The translations under genes and the position numbers were made by a program. A DNA stretch of 54,966 nucleotides from Bacteroidaceae bacterium (GTDB lineage Bacteria > Bacteroidota > Bacteroidia > Bacteroidales > Bacteroidaceae), in NCBI GenBank assembly GCA_017470525.1, contig JAFUYM010000061.1, positions 1-54,966 on the forward strand. The letters are read 5' to 3'. Below, in pieces: positions 34,787-43,567 of this stretch (positions are counted from its first letter, which is position 1; the number at the start of each line of letters is the position of its first letter). The notes beneath the pieces are model-generated. The model made no database searches. It saw only the letters and a list, made by a program, of their open reading frames with translations, and had not been told where the DNA came from.

Positions 34787-34833
34787 AAAATTGTCGCCCC
34801 AAGAGTTCCGTACACTCTTGGGGCGACAATTTT
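34787..34833. terminator. Bidirectional terminator between convergent genes
   Basis: Perfect 20-bp arms (34787-34806 and 34814-34833, GC-rich core GTCGCCCCAAGAGT) with a 7-base loop, bordered by A-runs on the left and T-runs on the right. Confidence 0.9.
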
Positions 34834-34852
34834 GTTTATCATTGAATATCTG

Positions 34853-36451
34853 TTATCTTACGGTTGTGAAGTTCTCCGTCAAGGTGAAGGTCTTTTCGTA
34901 GTCCTTTGTCTTGACGGTGTAGTTTTCACCCACCTTGAAGGATGGGCTGGTGAGGAGGCTCGAACTGCGTCGCAGGGAGAATGGTGCGGTGATGGTGTCG
35001 ATGAGTCTCCCCTTGCTGTCGTAGATTTGGATGGGTTCGTCTTTCACGATGTTGATGCCAATGAGCAGTGCTGTGGCTTGTTTGGCTGTCTCGTTGGTGG
35101 GCACTGATGGCATATCGCCCATGCCGGCACCGATGGAGAAGACTTTTCCGCCAGAAATCTCGATGGGGGAGAAGTCGCAATCAAGCCCTTCTTCTGGGGC
35201 TCCCATCTGGCTCCAAGCATAGACGATGCCGCCTCGGATGATGATGGCAGGGTCGTTCTTCTGCTCACCTTCTCCACCTCCGAAGTATGGCATGAAACCG
35301 CCTTGCAGGTTGGCATCCACAGCATCGTTGGTGGTGCTTCGGGCAATGACGTTGGCACCGTTGAACTCGATGACCGCATTGGCATTGATGGCATCGTCGG
35401 TCGCCAGCACATCCACGTTGCCGCCATTCAGGATGACACCCTCTTTCCCTTCGATGCCCTCTGCACCAGGGGTGTTGGTCCTAACGGTCACATTACCGCT
35501 GTTGATGATGACTTGACCTTTCGAAGCGATGCCCTTGGTGGGAGAGACGTATTTGTGCTTGCCTCCCCAAGCCATGCCTCCACCTTCACCCTCATCATCG
35601 TTTCCACCTCCGAATGGTGGGAAACCGCCTTGCCGAGTGCTGTCGTTTCTCTCAGGGCGCATGCCACCCATGGGACCCCCGAAGCCACCTTGTCGGGTGC
35701 TGTCGTTTCTCTCAGGACGCATGCCCCCCATAGGACCACCGAAGCCTCCCATCGGGAAGTCACCGTTCTTCATCCGCTCTTCAAATTCCTTGCGCATCTC
35801 TTCAAACTGCTGCTTCATTTCCTCGGGCATGTTCTCAAAGTCAAATGGAGGTGCACCTCCCATAGGACCACCGCCAAAACCACCCATGCCAAATGGCTTC
35901 TCACCCAGGTTGTTGCCCGATGTGGTGACGTTGAGGGTGATGTCCTCGATGGTGATGTCGTCCTTACTTTTGATGCCTCGGCAACCATCGCCTGTGGCAA
36001 TGACATCCAGTGTGCCCTTCCCAGAAAAGAGAATCTTGTTCGCCCAGATTGTGGCGGACTTGTGGTTGGCTGTGTCGTTGCATGCCATGATGGTCAGCGT
36101 GTTCTTCGTTCTTTCCGTCGCTACAATCTCCACTTTCTTCTTGTTCTTCAACCACAGGGGCGCTCCTTCCTGACTGGTCAGATTCAGGTTGTCGAGTTTC
36201 ACTTTTGCTTTGCCTGCTGTCTTCAAGATGAGTTGCCCGTCATCGCTTTTTCCAGTCAGGCGGATGCTGAGTTTGTGTACCTGATAGAAACTTTCAATGC
36301 TTACGTGTGAACCTTCAATGGTCACGTTCACACTGTCTTTTGTCTGTTGTTCCACCTTGGCTGTGGAACCGTTGTAGCGGATGGTGATGTCCTCTGCTTG
36401 ACAAATGCCACCCATCAAAAAGGGAAGTACCCATAAAAAGAATCGTCTCAT
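34853..36451 (-). CDS. DUF4353-like (Cthe_2159-type) secreted beta-helix protein
   Basis: 532 residues, signal peptide 'FFLWVLPFLMGGICQA'. The repeated beta-helix strands ('KATIWANKILFSGKGTLDVIATGDGCRGIKSKDDITIED', 'GIASKGQVIINSGNVTVRTNTPGAEGIEGKEGVILNGGNVDVLATDDAINA') match the DUF4353/Cthe_2159 polygalacturonic-acid-binding family. A Gly/Met/Pro-rich insert at about 190-300 interrupts the helix and contains a 20-residue tandem duplication (GGFGGPMGGMRPERNDSTRQ). A C-terminal sorting-type domain ends 'YEKTFTLTENFTTVR'. It may bind pectin at the cell surface; the function is not established. Confidence 0.7.
   Translation of the reverse strand: MRRFFLWVLPFLMGGICQAEDITIRYNGSTAKVEQQTKDSVNVTIEGSHVSIESFYQVHKLSIRLTGKSDDGQLILKTAGKAKVKLDNLNLTSQEGAPLWLKNKKKVEIVATERTKNTLTIMACNDTANHKSATIWANKILFSGKGTLDVIATGDGCRGIKSKDDITIEDITLNVTTSGNNLGEKPFGMGGFGGGPMGGAPPFDFENMPEEMKQQFEEMRKEFEERMKNGDFPMGGFGGPMGGMRPERNDSTRQGGFGGPMGGMRPERNDSTRQGGFPPFGGGNDDEGEGGGMAWGGKHKYVSPTKGIASKGQVIINSGNVTVRTNTPGAEGIEGKEGVILNGGNVDVLATDDAINANAVIEFNGANVIARSTTNDAVDANLQGGFMPYFGGGEGEQKNDPAIIIRGGIVYAWSQMGAPEEGLDCDFSPIEISGGKVFSIGAGMGDMPSVPTNETAKQATALLIGINIVKDEPIQIYDSKGRLIDTITAPFSLRRSSSLLTSPSFKVGENYTVKTKDYEKTFTLTENFTTVR
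35640..35759. repeat. 60-bp tandem duplication inside the DUF4353-like gene
   Basis: Two nearly identical 60-base units encode GGFGGPMGGM-RPERNDSTRQ twice. In-frame copy-number change is possible. Confidence 0.75.
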
Positions 36452-36485
36452 ATATAAATCGAACTTGTTTTATTGATTGGATGCA

Positions 36486-36493
36486 CAAAGTTA
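36486..36493 (-). promoter_or_regulatory. -7 box of the DUF4353-like gene
   Basis: Minus-strand TAACTTTG, 34 bases before the start codon at 36451. Confidence 0.55.
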
Positions 36494-36608
36494 CGAAAAA
36501 GATTAAAGTCGTGCTGCTGATTTCACATTTTTTCGTATCTTTGGCTGTGCCGAAGATACTCACGTTCGGAAAAACTCAAATAAATTTGGTCATCCTCTCA
36601 CTTAATCG

Positions 36609-36617
36609 TATCTTTGC
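36609..36617 (+). promoter_or_regulatory. Promoter of the helicase gene
   Basis: TATCTTTGC, 16 bases before the ATG; the CTCACTTAATCG upstream resembles the ilvE promoter. Confidence 0.6.
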
Positions 36618-36633
36618 CCCAAATATAAGAGCA

Positions 36634-38946
36634 ATGGATTATTTGGATTTGATACCTGAGGAGGAAACCTACTCGTCGATAGTAGGGGAGGATGCTGGCG
36701 AACATAACCGCGAGATGAATTTGGCGTGGCAGTTTGTGACCAGTACGAACGTGTCGGTGTTCCTGACAGGAAAGGCAGGAACGGGGAAGACAACGTTCTT
36801 GCGCACCCTGAAAGAGCGGACACCCAAACGGATGGTGGTGCTGGCACCGACGGGTGTGGCTGCCATCAATGCACAGGGGCAGACGATTCATTCGTTCTTC
36901 CAATTGCCGTTTGGTCCTGTGGTGCCGGGGATGAAGATGGGGGAGAAACAGTCGCATTACAGAATGAGCAAGGAGAAGAAGAACCTCATCAAGACGCTGG
37001 ATTTGCTGGTGATTGATGAGATTTCGATGGTGCGGTGTGATGTGCTGGATGCGGTGGATCAGGAGTTGCGGAAGTATCGGGATAGGAGCAAGCCGTTTGG
37101 TGGGGTACAGTTGCTCTTGATTGGCGACTTGCAGCAGTTGGCTCCTGTGGCACAAGAGCGCGAGTGGGCGTTGCTGTCGCCTTATTATCAGACACCCTAT
37201 TTCTTTGGCAGCAAGGCATTGCAACAGATTCAATATGTGACGATTGAGTTGAAGCACATCTATCGTCAGCAGGATGAGGCGTTCATTGAGATTCTGGGAA
37301 AGATTCGGAACAATCGGATTGACGATGGGGTGTTGCGGTCGCTGAATGCTCGCTACGTGGAAAACTTTCAGCCGTCTGCCGATGAGGATTGGATTCGATT
37401 GACCACGCATAACCGCATGGCACAGCAATATAACGAGCAGATGCTTGGGGCATTGAAAGGGAAGGAAATGCGTTTTGTGGCGGAGATACACAAAAACTTC
37501 CCTGAGAGCAGTTATCCTGCCGATGAAACGCTCATCTTGAAGGAGGGAGCGCAGGTGATGTTCATCAAGAACGACCCGAACCTGGGGAAGGAGTATTATA
37601 ATGGCAAGATTGGTGTGGTGAAGGGTTTTGTGTGGGATGATGAAACGGACGAACGGCAGATTGTGGTGTATTGTAAAGAGGACAGGCGGACGGTGTATGT
37701 GCCGCAGTTGGTGTGGGAAAATACGAAGTATGTGATTGATGAGGAGACAAAGGAGATTCGGGAGGAAGTGGATGGCACGTTCAAGCAATATCCCTTGCGG
37801 TTGGCATGGGCAATCACGGTGCATAAGAGCCAAGGCTTGACGTTCGACCATGCCGTGCTTGACATCAACGACTCGTTCACCCACGGACAGGTGTATGTGG
37901 CATTGAGCCGTTGCCGCACGTTGGAAGGCATGGTGCTGGCACGTCCCTTGGCGATGCGTTCGGTCATTACGGATGCCTCTGTCAATGCCTACATCGACCG
38001 CGAACTGGCTGAAGCCCAGCAGACGGAAGGGAAGTTGCCGCAGATGAAGTACGACTATTTCTTGACCTTGCTGAACGAAATGTTTGATTTCCAGCCTTTG
38101 AAACTGGATACACAATACCTCTATCGGGTGGTGAATGAACATCTGTATGCAGCCTATCCCGACTATCTTTCTACGCTTCAGAAGGTGCTGCCAGAACTGG
38201 ATGCCCAAGTGCTGACCGTTGCCATCAAGTTCCGTCAGCAATACATGCAACTGATGCAGCAGAGCGGCACATCCTTTGCTCGCAACGAACACCTGCAAGA
38301 GCGTCTGAAAGCGGCAATGGGCTACTTCACACAGAAACTCCACGAACTGCTTGACCCCGTGGTGGCTGCCTCGAAAGTGACCATCAACAACAAGCAGGTG
38401 ATTTCCCAATACAACAACGCCCTCGATGCCTTCCTCCTCTCGCTGAAACTGAAACTCGGCGTGTTCACCCGTCTGCAACCCACAGGCTTTAATGTGCGGG
38501 ATTTCTTGAATGCGAAGGCAAAGGCTGTGCTGGATGAAGTGAAGGTGGAAGATGGTAAGGTGAAGACTTTCGGCAACGCTCCCAAGAACTCTTCCAACGG
38601 AAAAACGGTGAAAGCAAAGAAGGAAAAGGAGGAGAAGCCTAAGAAAGAAAAGGTGGATACGAAAGCGACCACCCTCAAACTCTATCGTGAAGGCAAGTCT
38701 CTCCAAGACATTGCCAAAGAGCGTTCCCTCACCGTCGGCACCATTGAGAACCACCTTGCCCATTTCGTTACAGAAGGCGAACTAAAGGTGGGTGACGTGG
38801 TCAGCACTCAGCACCAGACAATCATCCGTGGCATCGTCAACTCATTCACCAAAGCCTACTCGCTCAGCGAAGTGAAGAATCTCCTGCCCAATGACTACAC
38901 CTATGCCGAAATCAAATTGGTGATTGCCGACATGAACAAGAAGTGA
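36634..38946 (+). CDS. Pif1/RecD-like DNA helicase with C-terminal helix-turn-helix
   Basis: 770 residues from the ATG at 36634, just after the promoter box; the frame is open to 36481. Walker A 'GKAGTGKTT' (about 45-53), 'APTGVAAINAQGQTIHSFF' (Pif1 motif Ia), Walker B 'LLVIDEISM', 'LLIGDLQQLAP', and the C-terminal motor motif 'YPLRLAWAITVHKSQGLTFD'. The tail has a Lys-rich linker and a winged or RQC-type HTH (LKLYREGKSLQDIAKERSLTVGTIENHL). It unwinds DNA 5'-3' in replication or recombination. Its last ~35 bases are part of a 129-base repeat found again at 39601. Confidence 0.88.
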   Translation: MDYLDLIPEEETYSSIVGEDAGEHNREMNLAWQFVTSTNVSVFLTGKAGTGKTTFLRTLKERTPKRMVVLAPTGVAAINAQGQTIHSFFQLPFGPVVPGMKMGEKQSHYRMSKEKKNLIKTLDLLVIDEISMVRCDVLDAVDQELRKYRDRSKPFGGVQLLLIGDLQQLAPVAQEREWALLSPYYQTPYFFGSKALQQIQYVTIELKHIYRQQDEAFIEILGKIRNNRIDDGVLRSLNARYVENFQPSADEDWIRLTTHNRMAQQYNEQMLGALKGKEMRFVAEIHKNFPESSYPADETLILKEGAQVMFIKNDPNLGKEYYNGKIGVVKGFVWDDETDERQIVVYCKEDRRTVYVPQLVWENTKYVIDEETKEIREEVDGTFKQYPLRLAWAITVHKSQGLTFDHAVLDINDSFTHGQVYVALSRCRTLEGMVLARPLAMRSVITDASVNAYIDRELAEAQQTEGKLPQMKYDYFLTLLNEMFDFQPLKLDTQYLYRVVNEHLYAAYPDYLSTLQKVLPELDAQVLTVAIKFRQQYMQLMQQSGTSFARNEHLQERLKAAMGYFTQKLHELLDPVVAASKVTINNKQVISQYNNALDAFLLSLKLKLGVFTRLQPTGFNVRDFLNAKAKAVLDEVKVEDGKVKTFGNAPKNSSNGKTVKAKKEKEEKPKKEKVDTKATTLKLYREGKSLQDIAKERSLTVGTIENHLAHFVTEGELKVGDVVSTQHQTIIRGIVNSFTKAYSLSEVKNLLPNDYTYAEIKLVIADMNKK

Positions 38947-39040
38947 CCCCTCTTTTCTGAAGTTTCACCAACAAAAATCCCACCTCTCCCGCATTTTCTC
39001 CAAGAATAATTGTCTAATTGGAAAAAAGGGTGTACCTTTG
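38912..39040 (+). repeat. Direct repeat A, copy 1 (helicase 3' end plus promoter)
   Basis: 129 bases, about five differences from 39601-39729. It includes the last codons of the helicase and a TACCTTTG box that would drive the next small gene. Confidence 0.9.
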
Positions 39041-39081
39041 TGGGGCAATGTTTTGTAAAAGATAATGAAAATTTGTAATTT

Positions 39082-39432
39082 ATGGAAACTTTAAGATATA
39101 GTATCATTTATGCTGTAATTCGCTCGGAAATAGCGGAACGGTTGAGTTTGGGACTTATCACGGTTGCCGATGGTCAAGTGGATGTGCGCTATTCAGACAA
39201 AAAACTGCGAGTGCTTGAAAGTCTGTATTCTCCCAAGGACTATCAATTTATCTCTAAGACAATTCGTTCATTATATAGTAACAAAAACGTCAACTCGGTG
39301 GATACCATCAACTACCTTGCCCGATACTCCAACAATCTGATGACCGTTTCTCAACTTCAAGGTATTGACCTTGCTCCTACAAAGCAGTCGAAAGATTGGC
39401 TTTTCCGCAGATATGTGTATGCCGGGAAATAA
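39082..39432 (+). CDS. Small protein of unknown function (possibly DUF3037-like)
   Basis: 116 residues, not confidently recognised. 'RYSIIYAVIRSEIAERLSLGLITVADGQVDVRYSDKKLRVLESLY' faintly resembles DUF3037 proteins, which begin with a similar strand and 'E..n.G...'. Basic C-terminus 'KDWLFRRYVYAGK'. It is carried on a cassette bounded by repeat A upstream and repeat B downstream. The next cassette, with the same borders, carries a zeta-toxin pair, so a stress or defence-type accessory role is possible. Confidence 0.55.
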   Translation: METLRYSIIYAVIRSEIAERLSLGLITVADGQVDVRYSDKKLRVLESLYSPKDYQFISKTIRSLYSNKNVNSVDTINYLARYSNNLMTVSQLQGIDLAPTKQSKDWLFRRYVYAGK

Positions 39433-39465
39433 CAGGTCTGTTATCGCAATACACGTCTTCAATTG

Positions 39466-39608
39466 TAAGAAAGAAACAAGGCGGGTGATTAGGGTGCGGT
39501 CTTTGAATGCTTGAAATCATGCTTTCAATGTGAAATGATACAGGAGTCTTTTGGAACTCTCCCAAAATAAGAGTTAAGTTTTCATTGGGTGCTGACTGAT
39601 TCAAATTG
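39466..39608 (+). repeat. Direct repeat B, copy 1
   Basis: TAAGAAAGAAACAAGG... to GCTGACTGATTCAAATTGG; diverged copy at 40543-40680 with several small indels. Confidence 0.75.
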
Positions 39609-39729
39609 GTGATTGCCGACATGAACAAGAAGTGACCCCTCTTTTCTGAAGTTTCACCAACAAAAATTCCGCCTCTCACGCATTTTCTCCAAGAATAATT
39701 GTTTAATTGGGAAAAAGGGTGTACCTTTG
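39601..39729 (+). repeat. Direct repeat A, copy 2 (helicase-end pseudocopy plus promoter)
   Basis: Carries the final helicase codons again (out of any gene context) and the TACCTTTG box used by the antitoxin/toxin pair. Confidence 0.9.
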
Positions 39730-39752
39730 GGGCAAGAAAAAATGGAAAGTGT

Positions 39753-39956
39753 ATGACAGAGATTCATAAAAAATATCGCCTGACTTCGACGGAGGAACCT
39801 ACCGACGAGATGCTGCATGCATTGATGGAAGATGTGGCTGCTGCTGCCAGAGAGTCAAGTGCGAGGGCGGAAGCAGAAAAGCAAAGAATGCTTCGCAATG
39901 CAGCAGACATAATTGCTATCAGACGGTCTCAACGTAATGCTGTGCCACATGATTGA
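39753..39956 (+). CDS. Putative antitoxin of the zeta-toxin pair
   Basis: 67 residues from the ATG at 39753; the frame is open to 39699 but that includes the promoter box. Helical and charged (PTDEMLHALMEDVAAAARESSARAEAEKQRML), as expected of a small helical antitoxin. It overlaps the toxin start by eight bases (ATGATTGA), so translation is coupled. I do not recognise the family; the call rests on position and size. Confidence 0.65.
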   Translation: MTEIHKKYRLTSTEEPTDEMLHALMEDVAAAARESSARAEAEKQRMLRNAADIIAIRRSQRNAVPHD

Positions 39957-40545
39957 AAGAAAACCCACTCTTTGTGTAGTTGCGGGTCCTAATGGGTCAG
40001 GCAAAACTACAACAACCATTCAACTGCTTCAAGATGAATGGGCTGCTAATAGTTTGTACATCAATCCCGACAACATTGCCCAAGAGACCTTCGGCGATTG
40101 GAACTCGCCAGAAGCAATCTTGAAAGCGGCAGAACAGGCAACGAAACTGCGTTATGAGTGTTTGGAAAAAGGTCGTGATTTCGTGTTTGAAACCGTCTTT
40201 TCATCACCAGAAAAACTGGAGTTTTTGAGAAAAGCCAAGGATGCAGGCTTTTTTATTCGTTTTTTCTATGTTTGTACTTCTGACCCAGCCATCAATGTTG
40301 CCCGCATCACGCAGCGTTACTTGAATGGGGGTCACGAAGTTCCCATCTCCAAAGTTATTTCTCGTTATTACAAGTCGTTGGTCAATGCCGAAGAAGCCAT
40401 CTCTTTTGTTGACCGTGCTTACATCTACGACAACTCCATCAACAACCAACTCCCTCGTTTACTTTATCGTACAGCAGATGGAACTCTTTTCAAGCAATAT
40501 ACAGACGATATCCCCGAATGGGCAAATATGTTGTTGAAGGGATAA
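39949..40545 (+). CDS. Zeta-toxin-family kinase
   Basis: 198 residues from the ATG at 39949 inside the overlap. Walker A 'VVAGPNGSGKTTTT' (about 9-22), 'YINPDNIAQETFG', and 'FVFETVFSSPEKLEFLRKAKDAGF' match the zeta-toxin/AAA_33 group. Such enzymes phosphorylate UDP-N-acetylglucosamine or other substrates and poison cell-wall synthesis unless held by the antitoxin; some members have different roles. Followed directly by repeat B copy 2. Confidence 0.82.
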   Translation: MIERKPTLCVVAGPNGSGKTTTTIQLLQDEWAANSLYINPDNIAQETFGDWNSPEAILKAAEQATKLRYECLEKGRDFVFETVFSSPEKLEFLRKAKDAGFFIRFFYVCTSDPAINVARITQRYLNGGHEVPISKVISRYYKSLVNAEEAISFVDRAYIYDNSINNQLPRLLYRTADGTLFKQYTDDIPEWANMLLKG

Positions 40546-40680
40546 GAAAGAAACAGGACGGTGATTAGGGGTGGCAGTTCTTGGATGCTTGAGATGGTGT
40601 GTTTGATGTGGAATGATGCAGGATTCCTTTGGAACTTCCTCAATAATAGTTGAGTTTTCATTGGATGCTGACCAAATTCA
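40543..40680 (+). repeat. Direct repeat B, copy 2
   Basis: Resembles 39466-39608 with substitutions and small indels; begins at the zeta-toxin stop codon. Confidence 0.7.
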
Positions 40681-40754
40681 AAATGGTCAGCACCAACCTT
40701 GTACTTGATACTGACCAATTCTTCAATGATTCTCTTACAAAGTGTATCGGCTCA

Positions 40755-40892
40755 TCACCCCATTTGAATTGAGACGTTCTTCCATTTAAATTGGTTCAGT
40801 TTTTCGGATGGCTCAAAGAGTTGTCTCATACCATCGTGGTCGGCATTCGACATTTTCACCAAATAACTTGTTGTTAATGTCTTCATTGCCAT
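40755..40892 (-). CDS. Possible 45-residue protein with a strong ribosome-binding site
   Basis: Reads MAMKTLTTSYLVKMSNADHDGM...SIQMG. It is preceded on the minus strand by AAAGGAGACC eight bases before the ATG, unusually good for this genome. No family recognised; it could be a remnant. The rest of 40546-41070 shows no other gene. Confidence 0.3.
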   Translation of the reverse strand: MAMKTLTTSYLVKMSNADHDGMRQLFEPSEKLNQFKWKNVSIQMG

Positions 40893-41070
40893 ATTTTAGG
40901 TCTCCTTTCTATTCTTATTGTTAATACTCGTGATAATAGGTCACTAAATTTGACCTCCAAGTTAGTCACTTTTCAGTCGATTCATGCATCATAACCCAGA
41001 AACTTCTGTTTCTTGCCATCATTTTATTGTTTTTTAGTTAAAAACAGGCAGCGAAGTGCTTTTTTTTATG

Positions 41071-41322
41071 TAATTTTGCAACCGCATTCTGCAAAGAGTG
41101 CAAGACATACGGCTCAATTTCCTCTTGAATTGCGACCTCAGACAGAAAACGAGCAACCCTATATTCGGAGTTTGTGCATATAGCGCAGACTACGACCATA
41201 GAATATAGGGGCTGTCGCAAGCCTAAGAGGAATATGGAGCGAGGCTGCGCTATTCTTTTGTTCTAAAGTTAGTGCTGGCTTCACACAAGAGAGATTGATA
41301 ACATAATATAAAACGTAAGATT
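41071..41322 (+). promoter_or_regulatory. Promoter and long leader of the orphan SusD-like gene
   Basis: TAATTTTG at 41071-41078 would give a leader of about 235 bases. It contains CCCTATATTC paired with GAATATAGGG, and GCGCAG paired with CTGCGC, so it may fold. No reading frame of merit. Confidence 0.4.
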
Positions 41323-43155
41323 ATGAGAAGTCTAATGAACATTTTGGCGCGATGTGCCATGCCCATCGTAACCTCTGCAATCCTTATGTCTGCTTGCAGC
41401 AGCGACGAAAGCAACAATGAAACACCTAAATCGGTGGAGAAGTCCAATGTGCAGGGAACCATCGAGAAGGGTCCTTTTGTACAAGGCTCAAAAGTGATGC
41501 TGTATGAACTTGATGCTAACTTTGGACAGACGGGAAAGAGTTTCAGGACTCAAACTGTCAGCGACCTTGGTGCTTTCTCCTTTGACTCACCCATCCAGTT
41601 GAGCAGTCAATATGTGGAATTGGAAACCAGTGGCTATTTCTATAATGAGGTTAAAGGCAAGTTGTCTGCATCCCAGATTACGCTCAATGCCATCTCTGAT
41701 GTGTCTAATCGCAACACTGTGAACGTGAATCTTATCACACATCTGGAATTCGAGCGTGTGAAGCGTTTGATTCGCGAAGGCAAGAATTTCAGTACAGCAA
41801 AAAGTCAAGCAGAGCAGGAACTGCTGAAGTCTTTTGCAATAACCGATAGGATTTCTTCGCCTGAAGATGTTTCCATCACGGACAATAGCAAAAACTCTGC
41901 TATACTATTGGCCATCTCAACAATACTGCTTTATGACAAGAGCGAAGCAGAGTTTTCGGAGTTTATCGCCAGACTTTCCACAGACTTTGCAGACAATGGA
42001 CAGGTTGACAACGAATTGCTTCTCTCCACGATTGCCGAGGGCAAAAAGTATGCGCATCCAGATGATGTAATAGAAAAGATGAAGGATTTCTATGAGCAGA
42101 AGGGTGTGACGCTGCAATGTGATGACTTCTCGCGTTTTATCGACTTCAATGGAGATGGAGTGATAGACGATAATGACGATGAGGAAGACGATGAACCAGT
42201 ACCTTATATTGACCCCACAACAGAATCCTTCAGAACTGAGGCTGGTGTACGCGAATATCTTGCTGCCATATATACACAGATAGCAAAGTTCGAGGCTTAC
42301 CAACTGATACTGGAAGCAGTGCGTTTAGGTAGAATCGATGGCACAGAATATGACATAGACCTGAGCGACCCTTCGGACAAGACCATCTTGCAGGCATGGA
42401 CAACTGCATATACGGCAGCAAGACAAATCAATGCCTTGAATTTAGGCCTTAGGTACTCGACACAAAGTTTTAATATCAACCCCTATATGGCAGAAGCACA
42501 ATGTTTGCATGCATTCATCTACTACAACCTGGCAGTGCTGTGGGGGAATGTTCCTTTCATTCCTTTTCATTATATGCAGAATAACGACACGCAGATACCT
42601 CAGTCTGACCAACGCACAATATTGGAATCCATTTCTCCAGAAGTGGAAGAATGCCTGAATAGTAGCAGGATGTCGTTCCCCACCTATTCCGACAGTGAAG
42701 CCCCTTTCCACCTTGCCAGCGTCAAAAAGGCCTGTATGCTGATGGCAGAGATACAGTTGACACTTTACTACCCCTACGGAGCCGACCAGTGGATAGACAG
42801 AATAGGTTCTTTCGAAAATGAAGACCGTTTTCTGGTTGCCAATGACATAGCAGGGGTGCCATCCTATTACACCACGAATGCCACGTTTTATCGACAAGGC
42901 GGGCAACCTATCTATGATAGTGACTATTTCCAACGCCTGAGTGACGAGACTATTGCCTTTAGGGAGCATGTAAATGAACCCGTCGTTGCCGACCATTGGT
43001 ACTATGCATTCAATCAGTATGGTATATGGGCAGCCTTGAAACGAATGGGGTGGATTCAAGAGTTCATGGAGTGCCAAAGCCATGAACTATTACTGCCTAT
43101 CCCAACACAGGAACTGCAAACCAATCCAATCTTGAGACAAAACCCAGGATATTGA
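41323..43155 (+). CDS. Orphan lipoprotein: N-terminal carboxypeptidase-like region fused to a SusD-like domain
   Basis: 610 residues. Lipoprotein signal ending 'ILMSACSSDES'. Residues ~40-290 contain 'VQGTIEKGPFVQGSKVMLYELD...QTVSDLGAFSFDSP' (a Cna-B/carboxypeptidase-like strand set) and a calcium-loop-like 'DFNGDGVIDDNDDEEDDE' near 270-287. The C-terminal ~300 residues are SusD-like ('QCLHAFIYYNLAVLWGNVPFIPF', 'LLPIPTQELQTNPILRQNPGY'). No SusC gene is adjacent, which is unusual. It may bind a ligand at the surface together with a distant channel. Confidence 0.75.
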   Translation: MRSLMNILARCAMPIVTSAILMSACSSDESNNETPKSVEKSNVQGTIEKGPFVQGSKVMLYELDANFGQTGKSFRTQTVSDLGAFSFDSPIQLSSQYVELETSGYFYNEVKGKLSASQITLNAISDVSNRNTVNVNLITHLEFERVKRLIREGKNFSTAKSQAEQELLKSFAITDRISSPEDVSITDNSKNSAILLAISTILLYDKSEAEFSEFIARLSTDFADNGQVDNELLLSTIAEGKKYAHPDDVIEKMKDFYEQKGVTLQCDDFSRFIDFNGDGVIDDNDDEEDDEPVPYIDPTTESFRTEAGVREYLAAIYTQIAKFEAYQLILEAVRLGRIDGTEYDIDLSDPSDKTILQAWTTAYTAARQINALNLGLRYSTQSFNINPYMAEAQCLHAFIYYNLAVLWGNVPFIPFHYMQNNDTQIPQSDQRTILESISPEVEECLNSSRMSFPTYSDSEAPFHLASVKKACMLMAEIQLTLYYPYGADQWIDRIGSFENEDRFLVANDIAGVPSYYTTNATFYRQGGQPIYDSDYFQRLSDETIAFREHVNEPVVADHWYYAFNQYGIWAALKRMGWIQEFMECQSHELLLPIPTQELQTNPILRQNPGY

Positions 43156-43174
43156 ATCCTTACTTTATATTATT

Positions 43175-43205
43175 ATAGCCGTCCATTGTGGCGGCTATTT
43201 TTTTG
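43175..43205 (+). terminator. Terminator after the orphan SusD-like gene
   Basis: ATAGCCG (43175-43181) pairs with CGGCTAT (43192-43198), followed by a T7 run. The remaining gap 43206-43567 shows no gene, promoter box or repeat that I can support. Confidence 0.75.
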
Positions 43206-43567
43206 TCAAAGAAATCATATCATTCATTGACAATGAACACATAACAACGGCAGCGGAGGGCTTCGGTCTTCTCATGCATACAGTCATTGTAATCCTTTTC
43301 GTTTTTCCATAACTCACTCCATATCGGAACGTAACAGGACGTTAAGACATCAATCTACTTCGCTTACGTTTCGGAGGTATTGGGGATGACCTATGTTTCT
43401 TAAACGAGTAAAAGCCCATGCCGAACGGCGTGAACTATCTACTTCAGTTCTTGAATGCTTCTTCTAATTCCCCAATTATCGAACAACAAGAATCAAAAGT
43501 GGACGTTCAGTCTTATGTCCTTATGTTTATTTTACGTTACCATACGTAGTTATTGTTGTTACTTTTG

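Noticed and set aside
35303-36310. 335-codon plus-strand open frame opposite the DUF4353-like gene
   Set aside because: Antisense shadow without start signals or recognised pattern.
36598-38763. 721-codon minus-strand open frame opposite the helicase
   Set aside because: Antisense shadow; composition (many L, H, Q, R) and absence of motifs show it is not coding.
41038-41220. Minus-strand 60-codon frame in the leader of the orphan SusD-like gene
   Set aside because: No ribosome site or promoter and it overlaps a better-supported plus-strand leader.
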